This document shows, in pieces, positions 23,100 to 33,605 of a stretch of DNA of 64,000 nucleotides (positions are counted from its first letter, which is position 1; each line of letters begins with the position of its first letter). This DNA comes from Haemonchus contortus. Its lineage: Eukaryota; Nematoda; Chromadorea; Rhabditida; Trichostrongylidae. The notes below the pieces were generated by a model. The model ran no database searches and was not told where the DNA came from. It saw only the letters and a program-made list of their open reading frames with translations. The translations under genes were made by a program, and so were the position numbers. Location of the stretch: contig LS997564.1 in assembly GCA_000469685.2 (NCBI GenBank), positions 21,548,960 through 21,612,959 on the forward strand, read 5' to 3'.

Positions 23100-24540
23100 A
23101 AGCGACCCTTCTTCTTCTTCTTCTAGCATTGATCCCGCGCCGTCGCAGGGTCCGCTGTTCTTGTCAGCCGTCTCCACTCCTTTCTATCTATGCACCTTCT
23201 TCCGTTACTTCAGTTTCGGCGTGGTCCTTTTTGATCACATCCCGCCATTTCATTTTTGGGGCTCGTCGTGGTCGCTTACCCCGAGCTTCGAACTCCATTG
23301 CCTCCCTTATTGGATGATTCTGTGGTCTTCTCAGCACATGCCCGAACCATCGCAGGTGCTGCTCTCCCATCTTCAGTTAAACTGGGGCTGTTTGCATGGC
23401 CGCTCTGACGTCTTCATTGCTGATCCTGTCTGGCCGCCTCCAACCGCAGGCTCAACTGAGAATTCTCATATCAGCGAAGTGATGCGGTTTTTTATGGTTT
23501 CTACTAACCGGCCAACACTCGCTACCGTAGTGCATCGCGGGCCTTACCTTTGTCCGAGACTTCTTTTCTTTGAGCGTCCTAGTCCGACGGTCACAGAGGA
23601 TACCGGTGGTCTTTCTCCACTTCATCCATGCCGTGTTTATTCGGGCTTCAACAGCCTGGCCCACACTACCATCATTGCACATCACTACCCAGGTATCGGA
23701 AGCCTTGGATCTTCTCCATGGCTTCTCCGAGACCGTCTAAGATTGACTCAGTACCTTCACGGAGCTGAGGAACTTTGTCTTCTTCACGTCCAGCCCCTTT
23801 TCTGTCGGCACTTTCTACCATTTCTACAGCTTGTACTGGAGTTCCTCATTGTTCTCTGCTATCAGAGCCATGTCGTCAGCGTAGAGGATGTTTTCAGCGG
23901 TCCATCTATGAGTTCTTCTGTGATGACGCCCATTGTAAGCAGGAAGAGGGACGGACTCGGAGCTGATCCCTGGTGTGCTCCACCGGTGACATCTATGCTC
24001 CGGTTTGGCCGTGCTGGGGTGCGAATTGTTGTTGAGGAGTCATCATACATGTCCTTGACCAGGGTGATCATATGTTCAGGAAGGTTTCGTTTTCTCTCCA
24101 AAGGACTTGTCGCGGTTGACGGTCGAATGCCTTTCACAGGATGAGGAAAGCTAGCTAGCGATGCCTACGCCTTCTCGATACTTCTCCATAACTTGCCCAG
24201 CTATGAAGATGGCATCCGTTGTAGCCAGGCATGAAACCTAGCTGATCCTGTGAGATCGGGACCAATTCTCTCAATCTTGAGTCGACCAGCCGCAGTTTCA
24301 ACAGTTTAATCGTGTGGGCTGTCAACCTGATCCCCCAGTAGTTGGAACACACAAGTCCCTGTTTGCTTGAAGATGGGAACGATAGTACTGCTTCTCCACG
24401 TATCTAGGGTCTCTCCTTTAGTGACCCATTGTTCAGAAACCGGGTGAGCCACTTTATCCCGTGTTTCATGCCTCGATCGGTACCCCATCCAGACCATTTG
24501 CCTTCCCAACCTTCATCTTTCGTATTGCTCTACGTATCTT
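23100..24540 (-). mobile_element. RTE-clade LINE A, reverse transcriptase and C-terminus (pseudogene)
   Basis: Minus-strand frames in order from high to low coordinates follow the RTE reverse transcriptase. About 24450-24350: TLDTWRSSTIVPIFKQ. About 24350-24155: LTAHTIKLL and ISQDQLGFMPG. 24137-23862: LPEHMITLVKDMYDDSSTTI and GAHQGSAPSPSLFLLTM, with the first aspartate-box region after it. 23685-23452: ITW-like connection with RPAMHYGSECWPVSRNHKK. 23370-23188: HLRWFGHVLRRPQNHPIREA and the KRPRRAPKMKWRDVIKKD tail. Stops and frameshifts interrupt it. It ends in a CTT/AAG microsatellite (about 23109-23125), as RTE 3' ends often do. The endonuclease is missing. The long plus-strand frame at 23011-24144 is an antisense shadow. 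Confidence 0.85.
23109..23126. repeat. CTT trinucleotide microsatellite
   Basis: Five to six CTT repeats mark the 3' end of the minus-strand RTE LINE A. Confidence 0.85.
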
Positions 24541-24989
24541 ATCCTTGATGTGGGAAATTGGGTACGACTGATATATATTCAGGTACAATTGAGACCACTT
24601 CACGTCTAGGTGGGAAGTGGCTTCGATCGTACCTAAACCTATCTTAATTACGCGCCTTCCATCAATCGTATATTACCTCATCTTAGTTATGAGAGCGATG
24701 GCGAATCATGAAAATGTTGAGAAAGTGTAACATCAAGAAAATTGGGTTTTTCAATGGTAAAGTTTTCATCTCTCCGGTTAAGAGAGTTTTATTACCATGC
24801 AAAATAAAAGAAGTTTCAACAAAAAATTCTGATGAGCTGTAAAAAAAGCACTATTTTTCTGTAAAAGGTATCTCAAGACTAATAATTAAAGAGCTGCAAG
24901 TGCAGAAGTAGCATAGAACGAAGGAGCAGTGCGGGTTTCAGCGGGTGAGTAAATACGGAAGCATTGAGAAGTGTAGAACGAAGTCTGCG
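24541..24989. other. Unassigned spacer between two LINEs
   Basis: AT-rich intergenic sequence. Near 24905-25015 the string GTAGAACGAAG...GTGCGGGTT recurs twice at about 60 bp spacing. No gene. Confidence 0.4.
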
Positions 24990-26995
24990 GTGCGGGTTGG
25001 AACGGCGTTAGCAATGTATAATGGTTGTGGTACGGGGAGGAGATGCGTGGTGGAGGTAGCGGACGTAGTCCAACTCCTCCACCATCTGCTGCAGCTCCTC
25101 TCGCTTTTGGCTAATGAGGACGATATCGCCTGCGAAGCGCAGATTGAATAGTTTCTTGCCGTTGATGTTAATGCCTTTACCGTCCCAGTCTTGTTGCAGC
25201 ATCGCGTGGTTCAGTGCGGTGGTGAATAGTTTAGGAGATATCGTGTCACCCTGCCTGACTCCTTTCTCAATCGGCACGCGAAGCTCTCGTTGGAACATGC
25301 GGATGGTGGTAAACGTGTCTGTGTTACATTGTTCCAGCAGGTTGATGTAGCATGGATCGACCCCTGCATGGTGCAATGCGTTCCAGACAGAGTTCAGCTC
25401 TACACCTTCGCATAGTCGATAAAGCAAAGAAGTAGTGGTTGTTTGTATTCCCTGGTCCGCTCTATCAGCTGCGTGATAGAGTGGATATGATCCCTTTGCG
25501 AAGCCTTTGCGAAAACCGGCTTGTTCGACTGGTCTTTACTCGTCCAATTGCCTCTCGAGTCTGTTTAGAATGATCGTAGTAAACAGCTTGTACGGCTGCG
25601 AGAGAAGCGCGATTGGACGGTAGTTTTTCATTTGATCGCGCTCTCCTTTCTTAAACAGAAGAACCGTGTTTGACTTCTTCCACTGGTCCGGAATCCTCTG
25701 AGCGTCCAGGTACTTGTTGAAGCACCTAGTGAGCTGCTTGATGATGGTGGGGGACGTCGATCTCAAGAAGTCCGCTGAGATGCGGTCTGGTCCAGGGGCC
25801 TTTCTCGGTTTCATCTGACGTATGACGCGTTCTACCTCCCATTCTTCTATCCTCGGAGCCACCTTTTGTGTTGGCGTAGGAATACGGGAAACCGATACGT
25901 CGACCGAAAGAGGTTCGTGTAGTAGCCGACGGCAATCTCCTCGATCTTCGTTCTCGATGTCTGCGGTCTGCCCATCGCGTCCCTCATAACTGCGATGATC
26001 GAGCGAGAGTCATTGAGGTCCTTACGACATTGCTTGAGGCTCGCTCTCGCCTCTGCTGCTCCTTCAGTCGGGTGTCTTTGTATCGCTGTATCGACTCTCT
26101 CACAGCGATGCGGCACGCTTTGTTGGCAGGTAGCACGTTCCGGAAGTGAAGATGCAGAGTTACGGTAAACGGCAGTCCGTTGGTGGAGGAGGGTGCGAGC
26201 AATTCCATCGATCCTACTCCTTGAGGTGATCCTTGCTGAAATAGCCGATGCCGTTGCGCAGTGTAAAAGTCCTTTTACAAGCAAGTCGTAATTGGGTGTC
26301 AAGTCCTGTGCCTCCTGCCACGTGTACTGGACAGCTGCCACCTCCATGGCGCTAGTGTCATACCGCGGTCATCGTATGGGAGAAGGTCGGAGGTGATCAC
26401 GTCTTCGAAGTTTTGCTCGTAGGCGGATTTGGCTCTGACGAGCCTATGGTCGCTTCCGGTGCGGAACGCTTCTACCACACTGGTGTCCGGCAGACTACAC
26501 TTTCTCTTGGTGAGAACGTGGTCGATTTCGCTACGAGTCGCTGCATTAGGGCTCTCTCATGTCCAACGTCGACCCTCGTTTTTCACGAAGAAGCTGCTTC
26601 CGTGGAATAGGTTGCACGCCCCTCAAAGGTCCATCAATCGCTCTCCGTTTTCGTTCGTTTCTCCAATTCCATGAGGTCCAGTGCGTGCTGTTGCCGGTCT
26701 TCTCGCGGATGACTGCGTTGAAGTCCCCAACAGCGTACTTGTAGTATGATCGCTCGTTCTTTAAAATGGTACGGCAGTTGTAGGTGCAAATTCGTAAGCA
26801 GTCTCCATGCCTCGAAGGCTTTTGGTCCTGTGCACCCAAATCCTGTGGCGGTTTTTGCTTTTAGGTCGCCATTTGCTCCAATGCACTTGGAGCTCGTGCT
26901 TCCATCTGCGCCGCTCCGGACCCTCATTGTGCGTGTTCAAGCTGTTGTACCGTCCTCGGGTAGCTAGCCCATTCTTAGGCGGTGATTTACTCCAC
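24990..26995 (-). mobile_element. RTE-clade LINE B, endonuclease to RT (3' truncated, pseudogene)
   Basis: Read on the minus strand. The endonuclease starts at about 26790 with LRICTYNCRTI, and GDFNAVI follows at about 26720; its terminal GSDHRLV block is readable at about 26445-26425. The RT begins at 25862 with RKAPGPDRISADFLRS and RIPDQWKKSNTVLLFKKGER, then NYRPIALLSQPYKLFTTII. 25427-25008 carries GVDPCYINLLEQ, VPIEKGVRQGDTISPKLFTT and RFAGDIVLISQKRE, where the usual RFADDIVLI catalytic box has G for the first D. The sequence stops just after this box, so the thumb and C-terminus are gone. Loss of the 3' end is unusual for a LINE and suggests later deletion. It belongs to a different RTE subfamily from LINE A. 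Confidence 0.85.
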
Positions 26996-27049
26996 TGTTA
27001 GCCGGAATTTCTTCCATTTCGCCCCCTTCCGCTTCGAGGCCAGTGGTAG

Positions 27050-27720
27050 GATTGGGGGGGGGGCGCTACGCTGATAGCCATAAGAAATGGCATGGTGATG
27101 AGAACTGTAGCGATGAACAAGAAAAGGGCCTTGCATATTGCATAGAAATGGTTGAGGCCTGGAAAGTTCCATGACATATCAAAGGTGTAATCATCTTGAG
27201 TGGTATTGGGCCATTGTTTTGTGTAATTCCATGGAGGTCTCAAACCGGTGACGTAATTTAGTGTACCCCTGAGTTCGAATATCGTTGTTTGGAACCCGCA
27301 TTAGACTTGGCATTGTTCTTTGATGCGCGCGCTGTTGGAAAGAAGGCGTATTTGGTTTGTTTTTCACTCTCTTGTGCATGACAGTACGAACTGTTGCGTG
27401 CCACACGTAAGCTGTGCTATTGCGTGCAGCACATCTGCCGTGCAAGTTATTTTGGCTTGCGCTCCCTTATAGCATGCTAGTTTTGCGGCAAATGTACCTG
27501 AGTGGATTTGGGGTATCCTCTTTGGTCCTGCTATGATAACTCCATTTGGGATTGAAAGTGATAGTACGTTGTATAAGTGGCCCACTTGTGAAACGTCGTC
27601 TTGCATGCAAAAGCATGATATTGAGTCTTCTGTAGAGTTGCATTTGCAAGTGTCTTTTATGACAAATGTTGAGGCGGAGGTGTTGAAAGGGGAATGGTTG
27701 CTAGTGCAAGCGTAGCTAAA
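27050..27720 (-). pseudogene. Envelope-like remnant of the Bel/Pao element
   Basis: Downstream of the integrase on the minus strand is a region rich in cysteine (27606-27364) and then a strong hydrophobic stretch (about 27140-27080: ALFLFIATVLITMPFLMAI) like a membrane anchor near a C-terminus. Position after integrase and a cysteine-rich ectodomain plus anchor suggest an acquired envelope gene, as known in some nematode Bel/Pao elements. It is broken by frameshifts. I infer the identity mainly from position and architecture; no specific glycoprotein family can be assigned by eye. Confidence 0.45.
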
Positions 27721-28189
27721 TTTAGCGTCGCCATCTAAATATGCTGTCGTTTGTTGTTAGTTACGAAGCGTTTGTATTGAATGGCTATTGATGGGCTAGA
27801 GAAGGATTTTACTTCTATTTTGGTGTTTGCGAAGGTACGACTAGAGTAAGCTTTGATTTCTCCCGCGAATACCCTCTGCGCGTCGTGAGTATGGGTTCGT
27901 TCGATTTCAGTTTGACAGTTTCATGCTATCAGGGGCAGTGAATTACTTCATAGATATACATGCATCATCGATCTACTTTATAAATGGGATGAGTAGGTTT
28001 ATGGATCTTTTTATTTTGGATTTTGCTGTTTTGAGGTCAACAGATCGAACGGTAAAGTCTTGGTCTTGTATTAGATGCTTGACCAATCCTATTGGCCACT
28101 CACCGCGTGGAGTGTGTTCTTCCACTATGCACTACTTCGTGCGGTTGCTTTCTCGTGAACTTTTTTGTTTTATGCATGTTCGATGGAAG

Positions 28190-29083
28190 CTACGCAATTC
28201 TAATAAGTAGTTGACCGTCCAGAACTTCCAAAGCTTTGAGATTTTGGGAATGTCTCTGAAAAAAAATCAAATGCTTCCGCTCACGATGATATAAAAGGAC
28301 AATAATCAGGATCCTCTTGGTCGAACTCTGTAGAGGGTAAAATGTTGACGTTCGCTTAGAGGACGATGGAATCGGTAAGTCGGAGGGCGACTGGATCGTC
28401 CACTGTGCTACCGGAGTGAGTGGTCTTGTTTTAACCATAGCTTCACATTCTGGTACCACTGTAGCGAACTCGTGTTCATGTATTGCCTTGCGTCTTGATA
28501 CCTTTTTGAGAATTGATTTCATTATTCCTATCATGCGTTCGTAGAAACCCTTTCCACGGGGAATGTGATTTGATGAACTTCCATTTTATTCCTTCGTTGG
28601 AGATGAAACTTTGGATATTTTGTTTTGTGGTTTCAATTTCATCGCTTGAAGCTCCAAGAATTTTCCTATCCTGACGCAAAGTTGGTTGCATTATCCGAGA
28701 TTATGGGGGCTGGTTTTTCTCTCCTCGCTACGAAAACGGCGTAAGCCCTTAAGGAAATCTACCGCACTTGAGTTACTAATTTCAAGTGTACTGCTCTCGT
28801 TACCATGCACGTGAGAAGCAAGATCCACTTCTTTTGCTCTGTGTTCTCTCCCACGATCACTTGAAAGGGGCCGGCGAGGTTGAAGCCGACTTGCAGAAAG
28901 GGTCTCGATGGTTGTGTTCGTGATTGCGGTAGTAGGGGAGAACTTGGGTAGAAGTATGGATTGAAATTCCATCTTTTTACAAGTTAAGCATGCCCTTAAG
29001 CATTTCTTCACCTGTGTCTTGCTTTTGGGATTCAGTAGTTCAATCTTAGAACTGCTCTGGTGTCTCCATCGACGATGGATGTA
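28190..29083 (-). pseudogene. Bel/Pao integrase, catalytic and C-terminal part
   Basis: The minus-strand frame at 29080-28960 starts IHRRWRHQSS and reads VKKCLRACLTCKK, the second half of the H2C2 zinc-binding domain. After frameshifted central sequence (29011-28691), 28534-28400 reads MIGIMKSILKK and VVPECEAMVKTRPLTP, which are conserved near the C-terminal side of the Pao integrase core. It is the continuation of 29611-29851 across the inserted MITE. Confidence 0.75.
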
Positions 29084-29608
29084 CAGTAGCGCTCAAAAGT
29101 CTTCGGTGAAATGGTTCTTCAGCCGTACTTTTCAGTCGTAACTCCTTTCCCAGTGAATCGAATCATGCGAAATTCCGATATGTGTAGCATGGGTGTATTG
29201 TGAATATTTACCCCTATTAACCTGCGATCTGATCGTGTTCCAAATATCTCAAAGGGTCTGAAATCAAAATCGACTGAAAATACAGATGATGGTCCTTCTA
29301 GAATCTCTTTCCTTTTTGTCATGTCGAAAGTGTACGAGCGATAATGCCGAACACAATAGATGAGAAAAACGCACATAAGGTGCGAATAAGTGCGGTCGTC
29401 AAAAACTTTAGATTTAGCAAAATCTGCTACCGCAACAAACACCTTGCCTATCCGTAGATATTGCAGCTTTGCAATCAAATAGTGTTGGGTAAGCTTTAAT
29501 ATGCTCTAGTTAAACATATCCAAATTTCGCGCGATTTGGTCTACTATGAAAAAAATTATGAGCGAAAAAGCGTCAAAGCATCTCACCGAAGACTTTTGAG
29601 CGCTACTG
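29084..29608. mobile_element. TA-flanked MITE inside the Bel/Pao integrase
   Basis: Terminal inverted repeats CAGTAGCGCTCAAAAGTCTT (29084) and AAGACTTTTGAGCGCTACTG (ending 29608) are perfect over at least 26 bp. TA flanks both ends (29082-29083, 29609-29610). It is 525 bp long with no transposase. TA duplication and CAGT ends indicate the Tc1/mariner (IS630) superfamily. Confidence 0.92.
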
Positions 29609-29610
29609 TA

Positions 29611-29851
29611 GAGCAGTGAGATGGTAATCCTCTGGAAGGAGTATTGGCTCTCGGGTTTCTGCAGCTAGATAATAAGCCTGAATTCTTCTTCGACATCTAA
29701 TAATACCGCTTGGAATTGTATATAATTGTAAATTGTGTAACTTCGTGGATCTTTGCGTTCGTATTGAATTTTGTGCATATCGTATCATGAGCTTTACAGC
29801 TTGTGATAGGTCAAAAGACTGTGTTGATGTCAAAGGCCGACTGTATGTCAT
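29611..29851 (-). pseudogene. Bel/Pao segment just before and into the integrase zinc domain
   Basis: The minus-strand frame reads LSQAVKLMIRYAQ, then GIIRCRRRIQAYYLAAETREPILLPEDYH in pieces, ending at the MITE. This is the conserved stretch preceding the H2C2 motif in Pao integrases (the cysteine-containing half continues at 29083 after the insertion). Confidence 0.75.
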
Positions 29852-30010
29852 GTGAGCGATTTCAGGTAGAGCATTCTTAAGTGTTTCTTTATTTCTTTAT
29901 CGAAATTTTGTTATAAATAACACTTTTGAGAAATTTTAAAACTAAAGTCAGTATTCTTTTTAATTTTCTGATTGACGAGAACTTATTTCCATATGGTTAG
30001 AACAGTGAGC

Positions 30011-30350
30011 TCACTTTCTGCACTGAATTTTTGTGTGTTTTCCTCTGTTTTCCATGAGAAGTCTGGCAGATCGGGGGATTTTGAATAGAAAAAATGGGCC
30101 TGTCCAAATGTGGTTAGCCAGTTCAACTTTAGTTAGGCCTTTTGTTGAACAGCTTGCAAGATTCATTCGGATGGTATGTAGAGCAAATGACAAAGACAAG
30201 ACAATGAAAAGTGCTGCCGCGGACGACCGTATCGATGCGTCGACGAATGTGAGCAGTTCGCATTGATGCTTTGTTGTGAAAGTTGCGATAACACGAGTGA
30301 CCGAAAATACAAACCCAGCCGCTTGTTCGCAGACTGCTTTCCATGTTTCA
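30011..30350 (-). pseudogene. Bel/Pao RNase H-to-integrase linker
   Basis: At 30199-30011 the minus strand reads STKGLTKVELANHIWTGPFF, which corresponds to the conserved linker with a W..GP motif between RNase H and integrase in Bel/Pao. The upstream part (30344-30200) is less clear (AFVDASIRSSA-like, a possible RNase H strand with the DAS motif). Confidence 0.6.
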
Positions 30351-30639
30351 GTGAGAGGGGAGAACAGCTTTTCGTCTCAATTATATTTATGCCTCCATAA
30401 ATCTTGAAGGAAAAGCTTTGCTTTAAAAGTAACGGTATAAGCCATCTTAACGGATCAAAGGTCGAGTGGGTTAGTTGTGGTATTTTACGCTTCGTTAAAG
30501 TTGAAGAGTATTCTAGTTTACACGTAATTGAAAGGATATCAGTTTGGTGGTTCCACGGTATACCTAAGCTTTTAATCGAGTTGTTGTTTGAAAGGTCTGA
30601 TGGTGGTATTGATTGATCGCAGATTTCCTAGTTTGTGAT

Positions 30640-31590
30640 AAATTGGCGAAGGTTCATTGCCATATTATTGAAAATCTGCTTGTTCAGTTGACATTCTTGA
30701 ATGAGAGATTGAGTCGAATTGTCTGATAAGAGGCCACGTAAAGATTATCATTGAGTTGGTATTGAAAATCTTTTTCGAGATTTCACTGTTCCTCAATGCC
30801 ATACCTTATGGAAATTCCTAGTAGGAATGGTGAAGCGTTTATGCCGATGGTAATCGACAAAATCGCAATATCCTAAGATTGCCTGGAGTTGAAGGCTGAG
30901 ACGTATCCGTGAGCCATAAGAAACGAACCGCATCACCTTCTGTTTCTTGCGAATGAATCATGTGAAACGCCTTTTCTACGTCAGCTTTCATGATTTCGGA
31001 TCCTATTCTTGACCTGATGAGAACGCCACATAAGTTGGGTAGTATGAGAGCTCCCTAATGGATCACGTCAATGTGACTAAGTTCCCCTTTCTTTTTGGAA
31101 GAGGCGTCTAGAACGATGCGCATCTTGGTTGTGACCTTTTCGATTCAATAACCGCTTGATGAGGGATGTAGTAGCACGGCGTATTATTATCAGTAGGGAA
31201 CCGGGGGTGTCCTTCAATGAACTTTTTCTTGAGTTGACCCTCAATTATAGCACGATACGCCTTCCAACGCTGAGGGCTACACTCCTTCATTTTGAACAGT
31301 TGATGAAGTCTGTTTAAAGCAAGTGTGTAATTGTTGGCAAGGCGCATTTTGTTCGGCTTTCAGAGGAAACACACACAATTACTGTTGCCTTCGGCTCGAA
31401 CCTGTGAATAGAAGTCTGTTACGATTTGGTTGTTTACTTCTTCATCGGAAGTCATATCTTCAATTACTATTGTATGGAGTTTCCATAAATCGGACGAAAT
31501 TGATGTTGTTATCATCAACAAAACGCGTGTTTTCGGAATACCTTAAGATGCTTTGTTGGGCTTCCACTTTTCAGTGAAGCCACCTTTATA
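30640..31590 (-). pseudogene. Bel/Pao reverse transcriptase (degenerate)
   Basis: From about 31540, the minus strand reads LWKLHTIVI, then SDEEVNNQIV. The frame at 31347-31108 continues RLANNYTLALNRLHQLF, RWKAYRAIIEGQLKKKFIEG and CYYIPHQAVI, conserved entry motifs of the Pao RT. Palm motifs follow at about 30995 (IMKADVEKAFHMI), carrying the first catalytic aspartate, and about 30690-30750, where the usual YVDD-type box is not intact. Several stops and shifts. Non-functional. Confidence 0.75.
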
Positions 31591-31697
31591 GATTGTACAT
31601 TTCTGAGCGAACATGTATCCCCTCTTCGGACGCTTCTTTTTAATTTGGCTTTTTTTCCAAAAAGCCTTCAGTGGCACATTAATTTGGTTTGTTTCAG

Positions 31698-31849
31698 TTA
31701 TTATGGACATATTCTATTTCAATATTCCCTGGATAATTGTTCAAGAAGTTTACAACTGCAGTAGCCGTACCCTGACAGAATGGCAAAGGCGAGGTTATGT
31801 GGACCCTGGGCAGGGAGTCTATTTTGCTGTGACGGGAATAGTTTTTGTG
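31698..31849 (+). CDS. SRT-like serpentine chemoreceptor, exon 1 (partial gene)
   Basis: A TTTCAG acceptor (31692-31697) is followed five bases later by ATG at 31703. The exon encodes 49 residues and ends at 31849 before a consensus GTGAGT donor (31850-31855) in phase 0. The translation contains VYNCSSRTLTEWQRRGYVDP and GVYFAVTGIVFV, which matches the extracellular N-terminus (NCS...W motif) and first membrane helix of nematode SRT-family G-protein-coupled receptors. The acceptor so close to the ATG suggests trans-splicing of a leader. No following exon is visible downstream on this strand; a foldback element starts at 32068. The matching second exon type lies inverted at 46793-46933. It may be a gene fragment. 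Confidence 0.7.
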
Positions 31850-31855
31850 GTGAGT

Positions 31856-32067
31856 TTGTCATTATGAAAGTTTAATTTAGTTTTAGTTCTCTAAAAAAGG
31901 AAAGCTCACGTACGACGTTACCAAAGTCTGGTTATCTAATGCTGTGTAGTGTTCAGATGTCAGAAAGACGTTCGAATTTGTAAAACTCCTTGGCTAGCTT
32001 AGGGCTTAATTTCAGAGGACTAAAAAAATGAAGCGAAAAGAAAGAAAATGAAGAAAATAGAAGGGGG
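31856..32067 (+). other. Possible intron start and spacer
   Basis: AT-rich sequence after the SRT donor. No acceptor with a plausible second SRT exon is seen before the foldback element. Confidence 0.4.
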
Positions 32068-33533
32068 AATACGAGTAGAAACCAGATAGGGTTGGGATGC
32101 ATCATCTTGTCCTAGTGTAATTCAGTCCTGGGTTAATCATGTCTTCAACATGACGACTGGTTGTATACATAAATGGGGTTAGATCCGAAGGTCTTGGAGT
32201 TTTCCCCTTGTCCAAGACGTCATTTAGGAAAAGTTAGAAAAATTATGCTCATTCCGTAAGAAGTTACCATCCTTCATACTGTGTATGAATGACCTCCACA
32301 GTCACTAAACAGGGAAGGATTTCAACTCCCCATGAAACTTTGAATAGGGACCTAGGTATATCGATAGGGCTCGGAAAGTTATTAAGAAATATGGAAATTA
32401 AAACTGCAAAATGAGTCTACCAAAAAAGTTGTGAGCGTTCAAGGCTTGCATGCTTGAAGCATGGAGAGTAGCGCTAGCTGATAAGCCCAGCTGCCCGCAA
32501 TGGCTACAACGGTCCCAGTGGCTCAGTGGCAGTGCTCTCCCTCTCCGGGTGATAGATGAGGGTTTGCTTCCCGTTGTCGTTTCCGTTTTGGCAAAACTTG
32601 CCTACACCCGGATAAAAGTTCCTAAAACGTTATTTCTTACTAATTTGAGTTAACGTTGATTCGGCCATCGTTTGCGATCACCTATCTATCACCTATCACC
32701 GCATTTATTCAGAATTTCTTGAGATGGATGGGGAACCCGAATCACTCAAAAGGAGATGCAAAAAAAAAACTGAATATTGATGAAACAATCCAAGAAATGG
32801 GTGAGGCAGATATGTTGTTCACAAAATACGAACCTCATATGTACATGCTGTCTCTCTACGATCACCACCATCTACACGTCTTCTCTACTAATTTTTTGGG
32901 TTGTTTCATCGATGTTGGGTTTTCTCACGTGACCAGAACTTCGGGTGTGGGTATGTGTGTTTCGATGTTGAAAATGAAAGAACATTACAAAAATGACGTG
33001 GGGAAGCTTTAAATAAGTGATGTGGTAGGTGATAGATAGGTGATTGCAAGTGATAGCTGAAACAAAGCGCTCACTTAAATTAGTAAGAAAAACGTTTAAG
33101 GAGCTTTTATTTGGATGAAAACACGTTTTGCAAAAGCGAAAACGACAACGGCATCGAAACCCTCATCTCCCACCTGGAGAGGGAGAGCACTGCCACTACG
33201 CCACGGGCACCGTAGTAGCCATTGCGGGCAGCTGGACTTATCCATTAGAACTATCTCTCCATGCTTTAACCATGCAAACTTTGAACGCTCACAACTTTTT
33301 TGGTAGACTCATTTTGCAGTTTTAATTTCCATATTTCTTAATAACTTTACGAGCATAACTTTTCTAACTTTTCCTAACTGACGTCTTGGACAAGGGGAAA
33401 ACTCCAAGGTCTTCGGATCTAACCCCATTTATGTATACAACCAGTCGCCATGTTGCAGACATGATTAACCCAAGACTGAATTACACTAGGACAAGATGAT
33501 GCATCCTAACCCTATCTGGTTTCTACTCGTATT
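32068..33533. mobile_element. Foldback element with tRNA-like sequence in its arms
   Basis: The left arm (32068 to about 32710) and right arm (about 33015-33533) are inverse copies with outer end AATACGAGTAGAAACCAGAT. Both arms hold a tRNA-like segment: left GTGGCTCAGTGGCAGTGCTC then GGGTTTGCTTCC; right (minus strand) GTGGCGTAGTGGCAGTGCTC then GGGTTTCGATGCC. These look like A and B boxes. The inner ends carry repeated CACCTATCTATCACC. The unique centre (about 32710-33015) encodes no recognisable protein. Length is 1466 bp. A non-autonomous foldback element is inferred. Confidence 0.85.
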
Positions 33534-33540
33534 TCTACTT

Positions 33541-33605
33541 GTCACGATTTTCGCCGCGCAATTTGCCACGCGCAGCTCGAATCGCACGAATGTACCGTCC
33601 CCCCC
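33541..33605. repeat. Fragment of palindromic MITE family 1
   Basis: CACGATTTTCGCCGCGCAAT, then TTGCCACGCG and GAATCGCACGAATGTACCGTCC, match the right arm end of the palindrome at 8865-9144. Only the end is present. Confidence 0.6.

Larger units (their letters stand above)
27050..31590 (-). mobile_element. Bel/Pao LTR retroelement, internal region (degenerate)
   Basis: Minus-strand order is RT, RNase H-to-integrase linker, integrase, then an env-like region, which is the Bel/Pao order. All parts contain stops and shifts. No gag or aspartic protease was found upstream of the RT, and I could not locate long terminal repeats. A TA-flanked MITE interrupts the integrase (29084-29608). At the low-coordinate end the element abuts the start of RTE LINE B; at the high end it stops about 110 bp before SRT exon 1. 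Individual segments are listed separately. Confidence 0.8.

Noticed and set aside
23011..24144. Plus-strand open frame of 377 codons
   Set aside because: It is antisense to RTE LINE A, whose conserved motifs are all on the minus strand. Its composition is a shadow of those codons.
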